From Pirellulales bacterium (GTDB lineage: Bacteria > Planctomycetota > Planctomycetia > Pirellulales > Thermoguttaceae): a DNA stretch of 5,298 nt. Positions 3,855 through 5,298 of this stretch are shown here, in pieces. How positions within the stretch are numbered: position 1 is the stretch's first letter; each line of letters starts with the position of its first letter. A program made the position numbers and the translations under genes. The notes under the pieces were generated by a model. It ran no database searches. It was not told the origin of the DNA and was given only the letters and a program-made list of their open reading frames with translations. The stretch is from positions 1 to 5,298 of the forward strand of contig JAUWJC010000323.1 in assembly GCA_030607895.1 (NCBI GenBank), written 5' to 3'.

Positions 3855-5298
3855 ATGTGACGTCGGAAATCATGGCGGCCGATTCGATTTTTGTGTCTCG
3901 GGTAATTTCGTTGTAGCTAAGCACGACTAGTCTGGGTAAGTGTGGGGCGATCATTTGTTTCAAGGCCGGCCGGATTTGCGGGTTCACTAGCAGCAGCAGT
4001 GGATGGTTCGCAATGGCGAGCTTCTCGACCTCCGCCGCAATCAAACGACAGGTTGCCTCGATTGCCTGCGGCGACATGCGGATGAACATCCCACGCTCGT
4101 TGTGCTCGAAGCCCGCCCGAATCCGGTCCTCCAACGCCGGGTCGAGCGTTACCACGAACAGCCGGTTGTCCTGGTCGCGGTACTTCGTCGAGATAACTCG
4201 GGCCAGCCGGTTGCGGACGTATTCGGCCAACAGGATGGGGTCCTTGGTTCGCGGGCCGTAATCTCCCAGCGTCTCCAGGATGGCGCCCAACTGTCGGATC
4301 GGCACCTGCTCGCGCAACAGCATTTGCAGGATTTGCTGCACCTCGGCCAGCTTCATTACGCCGGGTATCAATTCCTCGACCACCGCCGGCGAGGTCTGCC
4401 GTAGTTCGTCGATGAGGTGCTTGGCGGCGTCGCGGGTAAGAAGCTCGTCGGCATACTGCCGAACCGTCTCGGTCAGGTGGGTTGCCAGCACGCTTCCCGG
4501 CTCGACCACCGTGTACCCGTACAATTCCGCCTGGTCGCGCACGCCCGGCTCGATCCACAGCGCCGGCGTGCCGAAGGCGGGATCCTCCGTGGCCGTGCCG
4601 GGAACCTTACCCGTGGCCATGCCGGAATCCATCGCCAGAAACATTTCCGGATAGATCGCTGCGTTGGCCACGGACATGCCGGCTATCTTGATGCAGTACT
4701 GGTTCTGGTCCAACTGGAAGCTGTCGCGGATACGGACCTTTGGTAGGATGATCCCGATTTCCGCGGCCACGTTCTGACGCACGGCGTGTATCCGCTCCAA
4801 CAGATCGCCGCCCCGCCGCGGATCGGCCAGTTTGATCAGGCCCCCGCCGATGTCGATTTCCATCGGGTCGATGGCCAGGTAATCCTCGACGCGTTGGTCG
4901 GCCGGCTTTGCCGCTTCGGCCCGCCGTTTGGATTCGGCGGCGTTCCGGGCTTGGGTGCTGCGTCGCGTGAGCGTCACGGCCAGACCGATGCAACCGCAAC
5001 CGATCATCAGCAGGGGGATTCTCGGCAGGCTGGTGAAGATCAACATGCCCACGAATCCGCCCGCTACGGCCAAGGCCTGCGGACGGGAGAAGAGTTGCTT
5101 GAGGAACTCGGCCGGCAGGTTGACTTCGCGGCGGCTCCGCGTCACCAACAACCCGGCGGCCAGCGATATCAGAAACGCCGGAATCTGGCTGACCAGCCCG
5201 TCCCCGATCGTCAGCTTGGTGAAGATCGATGCCGCCTCGACTAAGCTCCAGCCGGCATCGACAATGCCGATGAACAGTCCGCCCACGATATTGATCAA
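3853..5298 (-). CDS. flhA: Flagellar export gate protein FlhA, C-terminal part (5' end outside the window)
   Basis: FlhA is the main export-gate protein of the flagellar type III secretion system. Its membrane part transmits proton motive force, and its cytoplasmic domain forms a ring that docks chaperone-substrate complexes. The window holds the last 481 residues of a protein that usually has about 690-700, so roughly 210-220 N-terminal residues, including the first transmembrane helices and the FHIPEP signature, are beyond the right edge. The first codon, TTG, is internal, not a start. The visible part opens with the conserved INIVGGLFIG and TIGDGLVSQIPAFLISLAAG (30-49), followed by two more hydrophobic segments (about 74-90 and 93-110) and a charged linker (111-140). 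FlhA_C then starts near DPMEIDIGGGLIKLAD (144-159). Other landmarks are LPKVRIRDSF (185-194), WIEPGVRDQAELYGYTVVEP (248-267), LIPGVMKLAEVQQILQMLLR (310-329) and VVLSYNEI (458-465). The frame is open to a TAG at 3853, which runs into a purine tract. Confidence 0.97.
   Translation of the reverse strand: MINIVGGLFIGIVDAGWSLVEAASIFTKLTIGDGLVSQIPAFLISLAAGLLVTRSRREVNLPAEFLKQLFSRPQALAVAGGFVGMLIFTSLPRIPLLMIGCGCIGLAVTLTRRSTQARNAAESKRRAEAAKPADQRVEDYLAIDPMEIDIGGGLIKLADPRRGGDLLERIHAVRQNVAAEIGIILPKVRIRDSFQLDQNQYCIKIAGMSVANAAIYPEMFLAMDSGMATGKVPGTATEDPAFGTPALWIEPGVRDQAELYGYTVVEPGSVLATHLTETVRQYADELLTRDAAKHLIDELRQTSPAVVEELIPGVMKLAEVQQILQMLLREQVPIRQLGAILETLGDYGPRTKDPILLAEYVRNRLARVISTKYRDQDNRLFVVTLDPALEDRIRAGFEHNERGMFIRMSPQAIEATCRLIAAEVEKLAIANHPLLLLVNPQIRPALKQMIAPHLPRLVVLSYNEITRDTKIESAAMISDVT

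Noticed and set aside
5296..5298. TTG start of flhA at the window edge
   Set aside because: The residue is inside the conserved FlhA membrane domain (followed by INIVGG). The gene continues beyond the window.

Overview
The window is the 3' half of a flagellar operon, entirely on the minus strand and in the classic order flhA (3' part only) - flhF - flhG - small membrane protein - fliA. All four named genes are recognised from family motifs. They cover the core of the flagellar export gate (FlhA), the two NTPases that set flagellar position and number (FlhF and FlhG), and the sigma factor for late flagellar genes (FliA, sigma-28). No frameshifts are visible. The long open frames on the plus strand are antisense shadows of these genes. 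The GC-rich coding sequence, the operon with long spacers, the heptamer repeats between genes and the GGTGGGC/GCCCACC palindromes suggest a planctomycete, perhaps of the Pirellulales type. That placement is an inference from memory of such genomes, not something shown here.

Layout in transcription order (right to left): the C-terminal 481 residues of FlhA (5298-3853); a 68-bp pure purine tract right after the flhA stop; a 100-bp element with three palindromes and 12-bp terminal inverted repeats, ending 16 bp before flhF; flhF (3667-2474); a 12-unit heptamer array that is the whole flhF-flhG spacer; flhG (2404-1526); a 174-bp non-repetitive spacer with a perfect 10-bp inverted repeat and five AACAG motifs; a 73-codon two-helix membrane protein (1351-1130); an inverted heptamer array; fliA (964-182); and a 20-unit heptamer array (174-35). 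I see nothing recognisable in bases 1-34, and no terminator or convincing promoter anywhere.

The proteins make an ordinary module. FlhF (SRP-type GTPase) recruits early flagellar parts to the assembly site. FlhG carries the N-terminal helix that stimulates FlhF GTPase. FlhA is the export gate, and FliA switches on late genes once the hook is complete. The unusual part lies between the genes. Three arrays have different 7-bp units but the same unit length, and each sits at a gene 3' end. Two of them supply the last codons and the stop codon of the gene, and one runs right up to the flhG start codon and leaves no Shine-Dalgarno sequence. A fourth 7-bp duplication separates the two spacers of the palindromic element. 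FlhG also has Thr in place of the usual P-loop Lys.
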